NCBI GenBank assembly: GCA_015680905.1
Contig: JADFTS010000044.1
Span: forward strand, 186,001-250,000
Origin: Coptis chinensis
Lineage: Eukaryota > Streptophyta > Magnoliopsida > Ranunculales > Ranunculaceae
DNA length: 64,000 nt
Reading direction: 5' to 3'
A program made the position numbers and the translations under genes. Under the pieces are notes generated by a model. The model searched no databases. It worked only from the letters and a program-made list of their open reading frames with translations, and had not been told where the DNA came from. This document shows positions 1 to 12,300 of this stretch, in pieces. How positions within the stretch are numbered: position 1 is the first letter of the stretch; the number at the start of each line of letters is the position of its first letter.

Positions 1-2427
1 CCTATGCTGCCAGCTCTTCTTTCAGAAAACATTGGTTCACTTGTTCCTGGTGTAGATAGGCTTGCCTATTCTATCATGTTTGATTGCAACCTTGCTGGGG
101 ACGTTGTTGATCGCTGGATTGGTCGCACTGTCATTCGTTCATGTTGTAAACTGTCCTACCAGCATGCTCAGTACATCATCGACGGGTTGATGGATGTTGA
201 GAGGCATGATACAGTAGTTAGTCAGTTTCCTGAGGTATACGGTCAGTTTGGAAAGGTAGATGTAATTGGGTCTGTCAAAATCCTTACTGAAATTTCTAAG
301 AGGTTGAAAGAGAACAGGTATAGAGATGGTGCTGTTTATTTAGAAAGCTCCAAGCCATTTTGCTTGTTTGATGAATGCGGAATTCCATACGACAGTAGGC
401 TATCTCAGCAGACAGAGTCTGACTTTCTTGTTGAAGAATTCATGCTTTTGGCAAATAAAACTGCAGCAGAAATCATATCTAGAGCATATCCTGATTGTGC
501 ATTATTGCGTAGGCACCCAGAACCTAATGCACGCAAGCTCAAAGAGTTTGAAGTATTTTGGCTTAAGCACGGTTTAGAGTTGGATACTTCTTCTTCCGGC
601 CAGTTTAACCTTTCGTTGGGAAAGGTTAAAGAAAAGCTCAAGAATGATCCTGTGTTATATGATATTCTTATATCATATGCTTCAAGGCCAATGAATTCAG
701 CAGCGTACTTCTGTACTGGTGATTTTAGAGACAGAGAGAATGAGTGGGCTCATTATGCTTTAGCAATGCCTCTCTATACACATTTTACTTCACCACTCCG
801 AAGGTACCCTGACATTGTAGTGCAGCGGACATTGTCTGCTGCCATTGAAGCTGAAGAAAGATATCTTCAGCAACAAACAGCGATGTCTAAATGTATCAAT
901 GGGGAGGATATAGGGAGAAAATGTTTCAGCAGCCTTTACTTTGATACACATAGTGCTAACTCCAAAGAATGTAGGGAAGCATTGGCTGCTACTGCTTTGA
1001 ACCACAGAGTTCCTGGTATGGAAAAAATTGCAGAAATTGCTGCTTATTGCAATGAGAGAAGACAGGTAATCAGGCATGCTGAGGATGCTGGTGCAAAACT
1101 CTACATGTGGGCGCTTTTGAAAAAGAAAGAGGTATATCTTCTTTTCTGTCCCGCATTCTTCATTTTCTTCTGATGGATTCTTTGAATTATTTCCACAATT
1201 TTATTCTCATGATTTGGTTGAAATGGAATTTTTTTTGCTGTACCTGTTATATAGATTTTCTTTGGTCTGGTTCTTGCATCTAAGCTTCTTCTTGATCTAA
1301 AATTTAAACTATCAGAACATGGTCAGCCTTCACTGCAAATGATATAGTTTATAGCCAACTCAATAGGAGATGCCCCATATAGCCATATAGGTGTTCCGTT
1401 CAGGTTTCCAAGTGGGTGTTTGGGTTCGTTTGTATTTGACGGTTTTGTATTTTAATCATAAAATGTGATGTCCCTGATTTAGCTGCTGGAACAGGAAAAA
1501 TTGTGGTGTATTCTCGTTGACTAATTACTTTACTCGTTAGGAGATGCAAACCTCTACTACATTTATTTATTACAGCATATGGTGTTTGGTTACTCAATTT
1601 GAATTCCACACCTTTTACATAAATACACTAACCTAGAGGGTGAAGGAGTAATGTTTGGTATAAAAACTACTTTTTATTTTTCTTGTCACTAAATGTTTTA
1701 TTATTCTGTAGTCTTTGTCCATATAGATAGAAGCAAAGAACTTCGGAAATGGACGTTCTGTACGGATTGAAATGTATCAATCCCTAATATGTTTATTCGA
1801 GCATCTGGTGGAATTCTCATGTTTTTTTTTCTCAAACAGACTTTAGTAGCGGAAGCTCGAGTTTTGGGTCTCGGCCCTAAGTTCATGTCTATCTACATTC
1901 ACAACCTCGCAGTAAGGAATTGTTTACCACTCTTTTTCTTATTATTTATGTGAATTGAATAACACCTTTAATTGACAGCTCTTGTTATATGCATATAGAT
2001 TGAGAGAAGGATCCATTATGATGACGTTGATGGCTTGACTGTTGAGTGGCTTGAGGCTACTTCTACGTTGGTGCTTAATTTATGTGCAAACAGACGCTCT
2101 TTAAGAAAAGGTAGCTACTGCAGGTTTCGGCCACTTGAAGATGTTGCATTGGTCATCAACTCGTGTGATTTGGAAGGGGAGCTCTTTATGCATGATAACA
2201 ATGGGAAGGAGGTGGTTATGGAAGTAGGAAGTGAAGGGATAGTACACAAGGACGATGGGCCTATTGATAAACCTGGAATTTCGGGCATAAATGAAGTTGA
2301 TCCCGCTGCTTTCCCCCTGACTGTTAGGATTCTTTCTACCATTCATGTTGCTCTCCATGCAATTGGAGGGGGTGATGGGCCACTTGATATAGGGGCGAGG
2401 TTGTACATGTGCTCTTATTTAAGGTAG
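1..2427 (+). CDS. SOV: DIS3L2/SOV-type 3'-5' exoribonuclease, 3' half
   Basis: Exoribonuclease of the RNase II/RNB family (DIS3-like 2; SUPPRESSOR OF VARICOSE in Arabidopsis), which degrades cytoplasmic mRNA from the 3' end independently of the exosome. The window opens inside an exon; the N-terminus and the metal-binding aspartates of the RNB domain lie upstream. Exons: 1-1131, 1840-1911, 1999-2427. Both introns have GT and AG ends and the frame is kept throughout. The first exon holds the middle and C-terminal RNB domain, including the family signature PLYTHFTSPLRRYPD near 772-816. The last two exons encode the S1-like C-terminal region and end at TAG 2425-2427. The ATG at 4 is internal, not a start. 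The next gene on this strand starts 1.1 kb downstream. Family identity is secure; orthology to SOV is inferred from remembered sequence. Confidence 0.9.
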
Positions 2428-3562
2428 GCCTCCGTCTTGCAATGTGATAACCTTGTGATTGGGATGGATATCATTAAGCTCTGTATGGTGGGAAAAGGAA
2501 AAGTTCGAACTCTACTTCAATCAGTTATGGAATATTGTTGATTTGAAGTCGATGTATAAGCATTATGCAGTAAACGGACACGTTATGGTAGATGTGCTGT
2601 GAATAAGTAGCTTTCTGAAGATGCCTGGGAAGCTGTAGGTAAGGATAGGGTTTTGGCAGTGGCCTAAGGTCTAGTGGCTGTCTTTTTAAATGAGCCACTT
2701 GTGGGGACTGATCCTTGTTTTTGTGGATCAGTTCCTGTTACCAGCTGGGGATTTGTACTGCTCTTTGTCAGTTCCAACCCACGTCTCCTGTTAGGGTGTC
2801 TTTAACATGCCCAAATATGTTTTTGAATTTTGGGTAGTGGTTTTTGTTTGCCCCTTGTTTTTTGCATGTAAGGTGTTGGATGTTTAATTCAATTTGAACG
2901 ACATGTTTATGGCAGGGAATTCTTCCATTTAAGATTGTTTTTGGCGTCAAGTGTTCGCAATTTTCGTTTCTACTTGTTCTATGGATACAGGTATAAGGTT
3001 GTTTTATACGTTTGCTTTAGTAGGTGGCAAAATCTTATATCCATGAATCAAAGCTGGGAATGACGTTTCAATCTATTCCATTAGAGTTGAAAATTTCCTG
3101 TTGGTAGTATTTTGTTTTTATATATCTAGAATTATCTTTAAAAAGAGGTACAGTATAATGGTACTGTGCCACAAAAATTGTGATCGTAGAACTAGCCAGT
3201 GAACTATAGGTCTGTATATAGGGTAAATTTTTTAATCGAAACAACAGTGATTAGTTCTCGGTATGGGTTGTAAACTTGTAATTACGAGTTATTACATGGT
3301 TTGTCATTTTTAAGTCAACCATGTTGGTAAAATCTCCGTCTAAACAGGCGATGTTTTAATGGACAAGAAACAACAATGCTCAATTATGGTTGCCGCCTAT
3401 TTTTAACATGAGATATTAACGGCATTTGAACGCTCCAGCCCATGTTTTTACTTTTGAGAAGAAAAACGATGGAGAGTGTAATCAGGAAGTTTGCTTCTTT
3501 CTGAGTTCTGGGGACTACTCGCTTTGCATTGTCGTCATTTGTTCTCGCAAAGCAAAAGAAAA
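2428..3562. other. Intergenic: DIS3L2 3' flank and sugar transporter 5' flank
   Basis: AT-rich non-coding DNA. It should contain the 3'UTR of the ribonuclease gene and the promoter of the transporter. I see no convincing ORF, transposon end or RNA gene. Confidence 0.6.
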
Positions 3563-5337
3563 ATGTCGGGAGAGTGGCATATGGTGGATAGAAATGTCCA
3601 TGATAGAATAAAAATTACACCGTCAGTAATCCTGACATGCATTGTAGCGGCTTCCGGTGGCATGCTTTTCGGCTACGACATAGGTGTTTCAGGAGGCGTG
3701 ACAACCATGGCACCTTTTCTAGAAACTTTCTTCCCATCAGTGCTGAAGAAGATGGCTGATGCTAAGAGGGACTACTATTGCGTGTACGATAGCCATGTCG
3801 TGACAGCATTCACGTCTTCATTGTACCTAGCCGGTCTAGTTTCATCCTTGGTTGCTGGAAGCACAACGGCTAAAATGGGCCGCAAAGCAACCTTGTTGAT
3901 GGGAGGTATTGTCTTCTTGATTGGTACTGCTGTTAATGCTGCTGCTGTCAATGTTCCAATGCTCTTAGCGGGTCGCCTCTTGCTTGGTTTTGGAATAGGC
4001 TTCACAAACCAGGTCTGAATTTTGTTATTTATTATATGGTGATTTCATTTAACGTATGAAACAAATACATTTTTAATCTCAATCCTTATTTGGTGATAAT
4101 AATATCATATGCATATCTATTATAGGCTGCTCCAGTCTACCTGAATGAAATGGCACCACCAAGATGGCGCGGTGCATTCAATGCATGTTTCGACTTCTTT
4201 CTCCAGGCTGGAGTTGTGCTTGCTTGCCTGATGAATTTTCTAGTGGCTCCGCACAGCCACTCGGGTTGGCGCATAGCTATAGCCATTGGTGCAATCCCTG
4301 CTTTTCTCATGATAATCGGCGTGCTTTTCATTCCCGATACTCCTAGAAGTCTCATTGGCCGCGGCCTGATTCCCGAAGCTCGAAAATCTTTGGTGCAAGT
4401 CCGAGGGGTTGACTCTGACGTCGAAGCTGAGCTTAACGAAATTATCTGTTCAAATGAAGCAACAAAATCTGTGAAGCAAAATGCGTACAAGGCGATGTTA
4501 AGGAGAGAATATAGACCTCATTTAGTCATATCTATAGCAATCCCGCTATTCCAACAACTCACTGGAATCAGTGTGACTGCATTTTATGCACCCGTACTTT
4601 TTCAATCAATTGGAATGGGTAGTGAATCAGCTCTACTAGCAGCCGTCGTACTAGGAGTCGTTAACCTTTTATCCATCACATTGTCAGGTGTTTTTGTTGA
4701 TCGTTGCGGTCGAAAGGCTCTGTTTCTGGAAGCTGGGATACAGATGATCATTTGCCAGGTTTGATTATATTCCACACATATTATACAACGTTAGTTAAAA
4801 TATTTTAGTAGTAGTAATAGTTTTCCTTTCTGGAGCTCATGTTATCCGGGTATATATCTGCCTTAGTGAGTCTTCAGATATACTCTTTACATGGTGCAGG
4901 TGGCTATTGCGACTGTATTGGCACTTAAAGTTGGGGCTTCTGGCGATAAACCTGTCAGTGGGACATCGGCTACAGCAGTGCTGGTTTTAATGTGTTTCTA
5001 TGTTGCTGCATTTGGTTGGTCGTGGGGTCCTTTTACATGGCTCATCCCAAGCGAAATATTGCCTTTGGAAGTCCGACCAGCCGGTCAGAGTATAGGTGTT
5101 GCTGTTAACTTTGGGATCACATTCATATTAGCTCAACTATTTTTGTCCATGTTATGCAACTTCAAGTATGGTGCTTTCTTGTTCTTCGCTGCATGGATCT
5201 TGATAATGACCCTCTTTGTTGCTTTGTTCGTTCCTGAGACTAAAGGAGTTCCTCTAGAGGCCATGGATGCACTTTGGAAGCGACACTGGTACTGGCAACG
5301 GTATGTCAATGGAGCACCATGGAAAGTACTTGGTTAG
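3563..5337 (+). CDS. STP-family monosaccharide/H+ symporter
   Basis: Plasma-membrane hexose/proton symporter of the MFS sugar transporter family (plant STP clade), with twelve predicted membrane helices. Exons: 3563-4012, 4126-4758, 4900-5337, giving about 506 residues, the usual STP length. The start at 3563 (MSGEW) is preferred because it gives the short cytosolic N-terminus of STPs; ATGs at 3491 and 3581 are in the same frame. Visible family marks are FGYDIGVSGGV (Asp39), AGRLLLGFGIGFTNQ (Arg138), DTPRSLIGRG, and VPETKGVPLEAMD at the C-terminus. The lid cysteine (YYCVYD) and its partner (SMLCNFKYG) are both present. Two positions that bind sugar in the STP10 structure differ here (see findings), so the substrate may not be glucose. 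Confidence 0.92.
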
Positions 5338-6374
5338 ACTTTTTCAGTCATTCCCTCTTTTGCGAGCTATGAGGACTAACCCTTTTCAAAGGCGCCTTTT
5401 TGTGAACGGCCGACCAACTTTGAAGATTTATCCATGATCACTATCCTCGCCAGAGATGAACATACAAAAAAATGTGGTTTTTGACAGAATATCCTACTTC
5501 TCCAGACAGATGTACAGAAACTTGAAACTTCAACCAATCAACTTTTCTGTTGGTAATCACTGTAACCATAAGTGGAATAAACTAATCGTTTGCTACTTGC
5601 TAAGATGATTTAATGGCGTACTATAAATTACATTATTGCCAAACTTTTCATTTGGTGAAATGTAATTTATGCTGCATACATGCACAACGACTATTCCATG
5701 ATTCAACTTACAAACACATGTAGAAGACTCCCTAACGCAACTCGCAAACGTTGCTATTTCGATATGGACAAAGAAGTGCTTTCAATTCATTTTCTATTGA
5801 AGTGAAACCATCACAACTTTTTCCTCAGGGACCTATGTATCACAAGGAAAATGAAAAGGTAAAGATGGAAAATCGTTTTAAGAAGTTTCAGAATTGTATT
5901 AATGTTTCAGAGAAGAAAAGGTTACAAAAAGCGTGATACTTTGTGTTCACTCAACAAACACGGAACTTTGGACTTCCTACTGACAACTTCCAACATACGT
6001 AACCTGATATAGTGATATGGCCCAGCAAAGCGGCAGATTCTAACTGAATATTACAAAGAACGCTAACAATATAGTGTCTATTATGTAACGCTCACACGTG
6101 AGTCCCTCTTAGTTTCAAATGACTGGTGGTGAATTCTGTAACGATGCTGCTGTATTCTGTAATAATGATTCAAATCCAACATCTATCTTCAGCCACATAG
6201 AGATATGTGTACGTGGACCAGCTCACACAGCCTAGCGGATACAACTTCTCTGTGGCATTTTCAGATGAAATTCGTAATCCACGCCAATTCTAAACTGATA
6301 GTTCGAGAATGAAGTAGCCAAGCCAATTTGATCAAGAACCTTGTGCTAAGTTTGTCATGCCAAAAAATCTTATG
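5338..6374. other. Intergenic between convergent transporter and PAT23 genes
   Basis: The two flanking genes converge here, so the stretch holds two 3'UTRs. No ORF with family similarity and no recognisable repeat was seen. Confidence 0.6.
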
Positions 6375-9300
6375 TTAAGTTCTAATTGGTACCCTGCCGT
6401 AGCTTAAGCCAAGCATTTCATCATCAGCAGTGTACCCATTTATGAAGAAATCTGACCAATTCTTGAGGCAACCGTGGTTATAAGGGTTGCGGAACTGTCC
6501 ATCAGCACCTTGAAGATACCCATAACGACCCTTGTTTACTAACTCATTGGTGGTTATATTACGTGAAATCTGCATAAGATTATGAACAGATCTGTATATC
6601 ATTAACAAGATACTAGAATGTAAGTGCATGACCTGTATCATGAGAAATTGCTCCATACATACGATGTAAACATGATAACTGCCAATGTTCTCTATAACTA
6701 CTTAAACTGTAATGCCAATGTCTGATATTTGTCATGAATAAGTTCAGAAGCAAAATCAATTAGAGAAAACATAAGAGGGCACAATTATGTACTTGTTATC
6801 ATCAAAGTCATCCTGCACCAATATTCCCTCTTTGCTTTTATATGAGCATCAGCTCCAGCAAAGGATATTATCTAATAGAAGCATGTCTGCTTACAGCAGA
6901 TTTTGTCAGTGTAATACTAAAGATGTCATAAATCCTTCTTTAGTATTCCATTCATAAGTCATGTACTATAAACGTTCTCACAAATGAAGAAAATTATGGT
7001 TGGACCAAGTACCTGTGACGCCTGAGCAATGGTCAAAGTTGCAACCAAAATCAGAATAATTGTGTCCACAAGCAGAAATGCAGTAGCGCCAGGATGTTGG
7101 ATGAACGTAAGTTGCACCCATCTTCCAGATGATTGTGGCGCTGGAAGTCCTATCCAAACTCCTGACATACAAACATGTAATCCTTAGGCCAAACGATACA
7201 AGTCTAGCACCGATAGATGTATTACTCTATTGATTCTGTTTTAGGTGCACATACTTTGAAGTGTAATGACACCGCTGACTAATGATGTCAATGTTCCCAT
7301 ACAAATAAGCACAAAGAAGTCCAACTTATTTCTCTGCCAGAAGGAGAAGAGGAAAGCAAACTGATGAGAACTGATTTGGAAAACAAAACTATAAATTAAC
7401 ATCCCACTCCCTCAAAAAATTATTATCTACTGTGAAGATGATGCTAGTTGCAGTCATCAAGTGCTTGATAAAATATAGTATCTCGCAACTCCATAGCAAG
7501 TCATAGTACTCTTCTACCAAGTTGTAATAGATCAATAACACACCTTCCCTACACAGTTAGATATCCATGGGCAGTGATGGTCGAACTGTTCTATGCAGCG
7601 GTTGCAAGTGGGACAGTGCTTGGAGCGAACAGGTCTAATTATCTGATGAGAAAGATGCAAAAATATAGTCAAAATAATTTTCAAGGCACAAGGAAAAAGT
7701 CTAAATGAGCAAAGAGATAGGATCAAAATATTATCATTGTTCTTGCACATGTTTCCGAAAGAATTCGACAAGTTAATCTTAGAAGACCTTGCAGGTTGGG
7801 CATAGTTGAGACCAATTTCCCGTCCAAATAGCGGAAGTGTTTAAATCAATATTCAACAATGGATCCTGAAATATTCATTGCCAGGAAAAACGTAACAACT
7901 ATCAGATTATGAAGAAGAACACGCTATTTAACAGGTACAGCAAATGGATCAGAGTACGACGAGTTTCAGGAAGAGAGAATGTCTAAGTGCCACGAATAAC
8001 CATGGCAAGAGAGAAAATCAAGTGCTAACTCCAAATGGAATCATTAAACTTCCAAATGAATAAGTGAACTTTGAGAAGATTGCTTTTTCAATTTTTTTAC
8101 CCTGTGACATGAAAAGGCAAATTTTATTTCTGAGTGTCCTCATAAATGGGCCCACTGCTTGAAAGCATTACAATGCATCTCTTGATAATGCAACCACTAG
8201 GCCATTTTATATGCTTTGTAATTTGTCAGCAAAGAAAGCCCTTCTGATTACAATGGGATGCTTAATCATTATCCCAGACCCCTTCAAGATCTCAATAATT
8301 TTTCCTCATTCATTCTTTTCTTATAGAAATCATTTTCCCTCAAAAAACTTTCCAGCTTTCACAACAATTCTTAATAAACAAGGATTTATGCACACATCCA
8401 CCACCTCCAAACTTATTAGACCTTTCTTTTCGCACTCATAGTCTAGACAGAACTAAAGCTCTGATGGAAATGTCTAGCCTTGATCTAGAAGACCGATACC
8501 TTCAGAGATTTTATTCATTACACCAGCTATGCTTTGCATTTGGCCAAAATAAATATTTCTTTCGAAATAAACAATCATCACATATTTTCCCTTTTGACAT
8601 TTCATAGATCTAGCACAGAATTTTCCTGTAAGCATGTTAATGCTAACAAGAAAACTTTCATCCCAGTCCTTTCTTCCACTTTCAAAATTTGAACGTGTCC
8701 ATGTTTCTTCTAGTTCACGAACAATTCTATTTTTCTAGGATGTTTTTTCTAGTCCATGAACAATTCTATGTTCCTAGCATTTTGTAACTTACTTCTTTTC
8801 ACTCATAACTTATATTTCAAATTCCCAAACAGATACTAGGTGATCTCCAAGATCACAAAAGAAAAAACTCATTCATATAAAATCAGCTCTTTCCCTTGTA
8901 AGAGAATGAACTATAATATATTAAAATGATCAACAGAGCGTCTTAGTAGCACACCTCTGTCTCTGTATCATTAGCTGATCCACCCGAGCTTTTCTTAACA
9001 TAACCTGGATCTTTGCTGCAAGGGAAAAAGAATTACTGTGAAAACATTCTCAAACAGTATATAGATTCCCACAATGAAGTAGTTTTAGCTGTCTGAACAA
9101 AAAGGTCTTCTGATATGCACGGCAACTACCCAAATTCATAAAAGTAACACATCATAATCAACAGATTGGGTCATCTACCTCTGGATTTAATGGCTGCATC
9201 AATGCAACCTCGTTAAACTCACCAGAAGAAATTCACCTTCTGACGTCATATGACTCAGGTGCTTTGGAACACATGTCGCAATATGTCTTCAAAAAGGTGG

Positions 9301-12300
9301 GTTTCGTCTCGCGGATGAATGAGGTTACAGCAAATCAAACATTTTCAATCCGTGGAAGATTATGGCTTGTACTTGACAAGTTAACACGCTACAAGTTATA
9401 GATAGTCATTTTGCATAGGCCTGGAATGGCTCGAGAGCAGCCCCTGTGCTTATGCTTTTAACAGAAAGCACGAGATGCATGCTATACTGGTCAAGAAAGA
9501 ATCAGAGTAAGACAAACATGACTGATAAGCTACCTTTACGAATACCTGCTACATCTGTAGAACATTACAAGAGCCCCAAACGCAAGAGATACAGCAGTCC
9601 ATCCCCAAAGTCCAACAGCAGCAGTAACCCTCGCGAAATCAGGAGCTAGCAGCAGTGGAAAACAAATAGTAACTTAATCTTTGAAATCACCACTAAAACC
9701 CTCATCTAAATACTATAATTTCTTGATAAAATACCCACCTACAAGAACTGAGTTGATGAAGAGGACAGCAAGAATAATTATTGTAAACAATAGAATAGGA
9801 GCATATCCTATCGATCCTACTTTCCCAATGCAAACTTTATCTTCACAAAGAATACCATGTTTCCGCCGTGCATTTGACTACAAACATGGAATGCAAATTA
9901 GGCAGAGTTTAACTTGTGGTAGATTAATATGTACATGTCTACAAAATATAGTAAAAATAAGTAATATCTCACTTTAAAAATATCTAAGTCACAGTGACAT
10001 GGGTACGTCTATCCCGTGTATCCACATTTGACACAAATACAAAGTGTCCAACATGGAGAAATATAAAAAATAAAGGTTTATCACATACAATATGTGAGTG
10101 TGTCGTGTCCAACATGGACACGTGGATACGTATCTGACACGGATTATTTTTTAAATATGGCGTGTCCATGTTACCTGGAAAAATATTGTCAGAGATATGG
10201 ATAAACACCAACTATGACAGAAGTTTAACCAATGCACCATTTGTTTCCAGCTTCTTTAAGGAACTCATATTCCCATCAACATATTATCGAACATATCTCT
10301 CATTTAAATTCACCGACTATGAGAAAATATAGGTGTAAATGTGTACCATTCCAAGTAATAAATTTGAGTAAACTGGAAAGATCAACCAACAACACATTCC
10401 AAGTGGGGTTTCATGAGGATGTGTTACAAAGAAGATAAAAGAGCTGGTTGGAGGATACTAGTAGGGCATCCTGAAGACTCCAAGTTAGTGATATCTTGTC
10501 AACTGAAGTTCGTGATGGAAACACTGTTACGCTGGTTAGGACTTAGGAGACAAATTTGGTGGTTAAATTGCATAGTCTACTACACTTGTAAAAGGGACAC
10601 TCTTACTTCACCACTACAGAGCTCACATTTGTACTGCTCAAATTTTGAGTTCAGAATGGCTCTAAAACTCTACAAGGACCGAAGGTCATTTGACAGAGTC
10701 ATTTCCCAAGTAGGGCATGATGCTAAGGCAGACTAAATGCACCATCAAAATATGACATGGTTTCTCTTTTGATTAAATGAATTATATGTCAAGAAGATTG
10801 AATCCTGATCCACCCTCAAGCCGTCAAGCGTTTAATAAGGGTCAATTGCTTATCAGCATTTTAATACAAAAATCTCTTTTTCTTCATCACCTATGCAGCT
10901 TCAGTATCACTGTATCAGTAATTAGAAAATTCGAAAGGAAAACTATAATTTCATACTCTTTAGAAGCATCTCTCTGTACAAAAAATTCACATTATAGTAT
11001 AAAGATTAAAAGAACACACACACTCTTCACTGAAAGAGCAACAGCTTAAAGAGAACCATTTCTATATTGATCTGTGGGTGAGATTAGCATATAGTACCTC
11101 ATACACATTAAATGAAGTGAGGATGAGGTACTTCTTCTTTCAGTAAGATGTAGGTATAGCACAAGGCGATACCTTATAGAAGCAAGGATGTACGGTTTAC
11201 ACATAATGAAAGTTAAACAAGACTGTGGCTATATATACACATGGGACACACACGCATATGTTGATGTAAGGAAATAGAAATACAACTACATACAAGGAGA
11301 AAGGCAACATGCCGGTGGCCTTTATCAGAAGCAAGCTGAACAGGAGTAAACCCAGCATTGTCTTTGACCAGTAATTCTTTCTTTGTGCCCGCATGTACAA
11401 GTACAGTACAAGCATCCAAATTTCCTCTAATAGCAGCCCAATGCAACGGTGTACACCCTAAAAGCAAGCACTAAAAATTTAGTAATAAAAAACACAAAAG
11501 TTTGTGTCCCTAACAGAAGACCATTTTGGTAACTGACAATAATTCAGCTATCACTTATCACCACATCCAGATTTTGGATTCCTTCAGATATTAAGGAAGA
11601 TATCCTTTACAGGCATGTTGCACAAGAACTCGCCTCAACCCTTGGATCACAATGTTAACACCAAGAGGGGTTAATTACTACATCAGGTTCGTATCTAAGA
11701 TCATGCGGTAAAAAAAGCCAAAAAATAAACTTCTAACTATAATCAATTTCTTGCAAATGATTTCGCATATATGGCCTGATTAGAACTTTTTCGAGTTCCT
11801 ATAAATACCAAGGATGAGATCCCTACTGGTACATTGCACAAGAACCATGAAATGTTCTCCTATGCTCATGAGGAAAGAATATGAATCAGACAATTGCTCA
11901 AAACAACTTGACAGGAATGAGAGCATATCATACAAAAAAAAAGATTCAATGAGAAGTGAGGATGATAGTGAACCATAAATAAGAGAAAAATGCTAATGAT
12001 CTAGGAAAAACACCTAGCTACACACCTTCTTTATCCTGCCTCCCTTGGTATGCATCTCTAAACAGTAGTAGCCTTATAACGTCTGCAAAATCCTTATAAG
12101 CAGCCCTGGTTTACAGCAAAAGAGTGAAACCAAGAAATAAGTGCCTGTCACTAATTGGAACCTAAGGATCTTATTGGATACTCTTGCAAATGTTAAGATA
12201 ACTCAGTTAAACCAAACCCCTCCAATTCTACAACCTACAGAAATATTCAAAACATTTTAATGGTAAAGAATGATAATCTTATGTAAAGGATTCTTTCTAT

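Noticed and set aside
1132..1173. Extension of the DIS3L2 exon to the ORF stop at 1173
   Set aside because: The family sequence stops matching at the GT of 1132; the next exon at 1840 continues the protein in frame.
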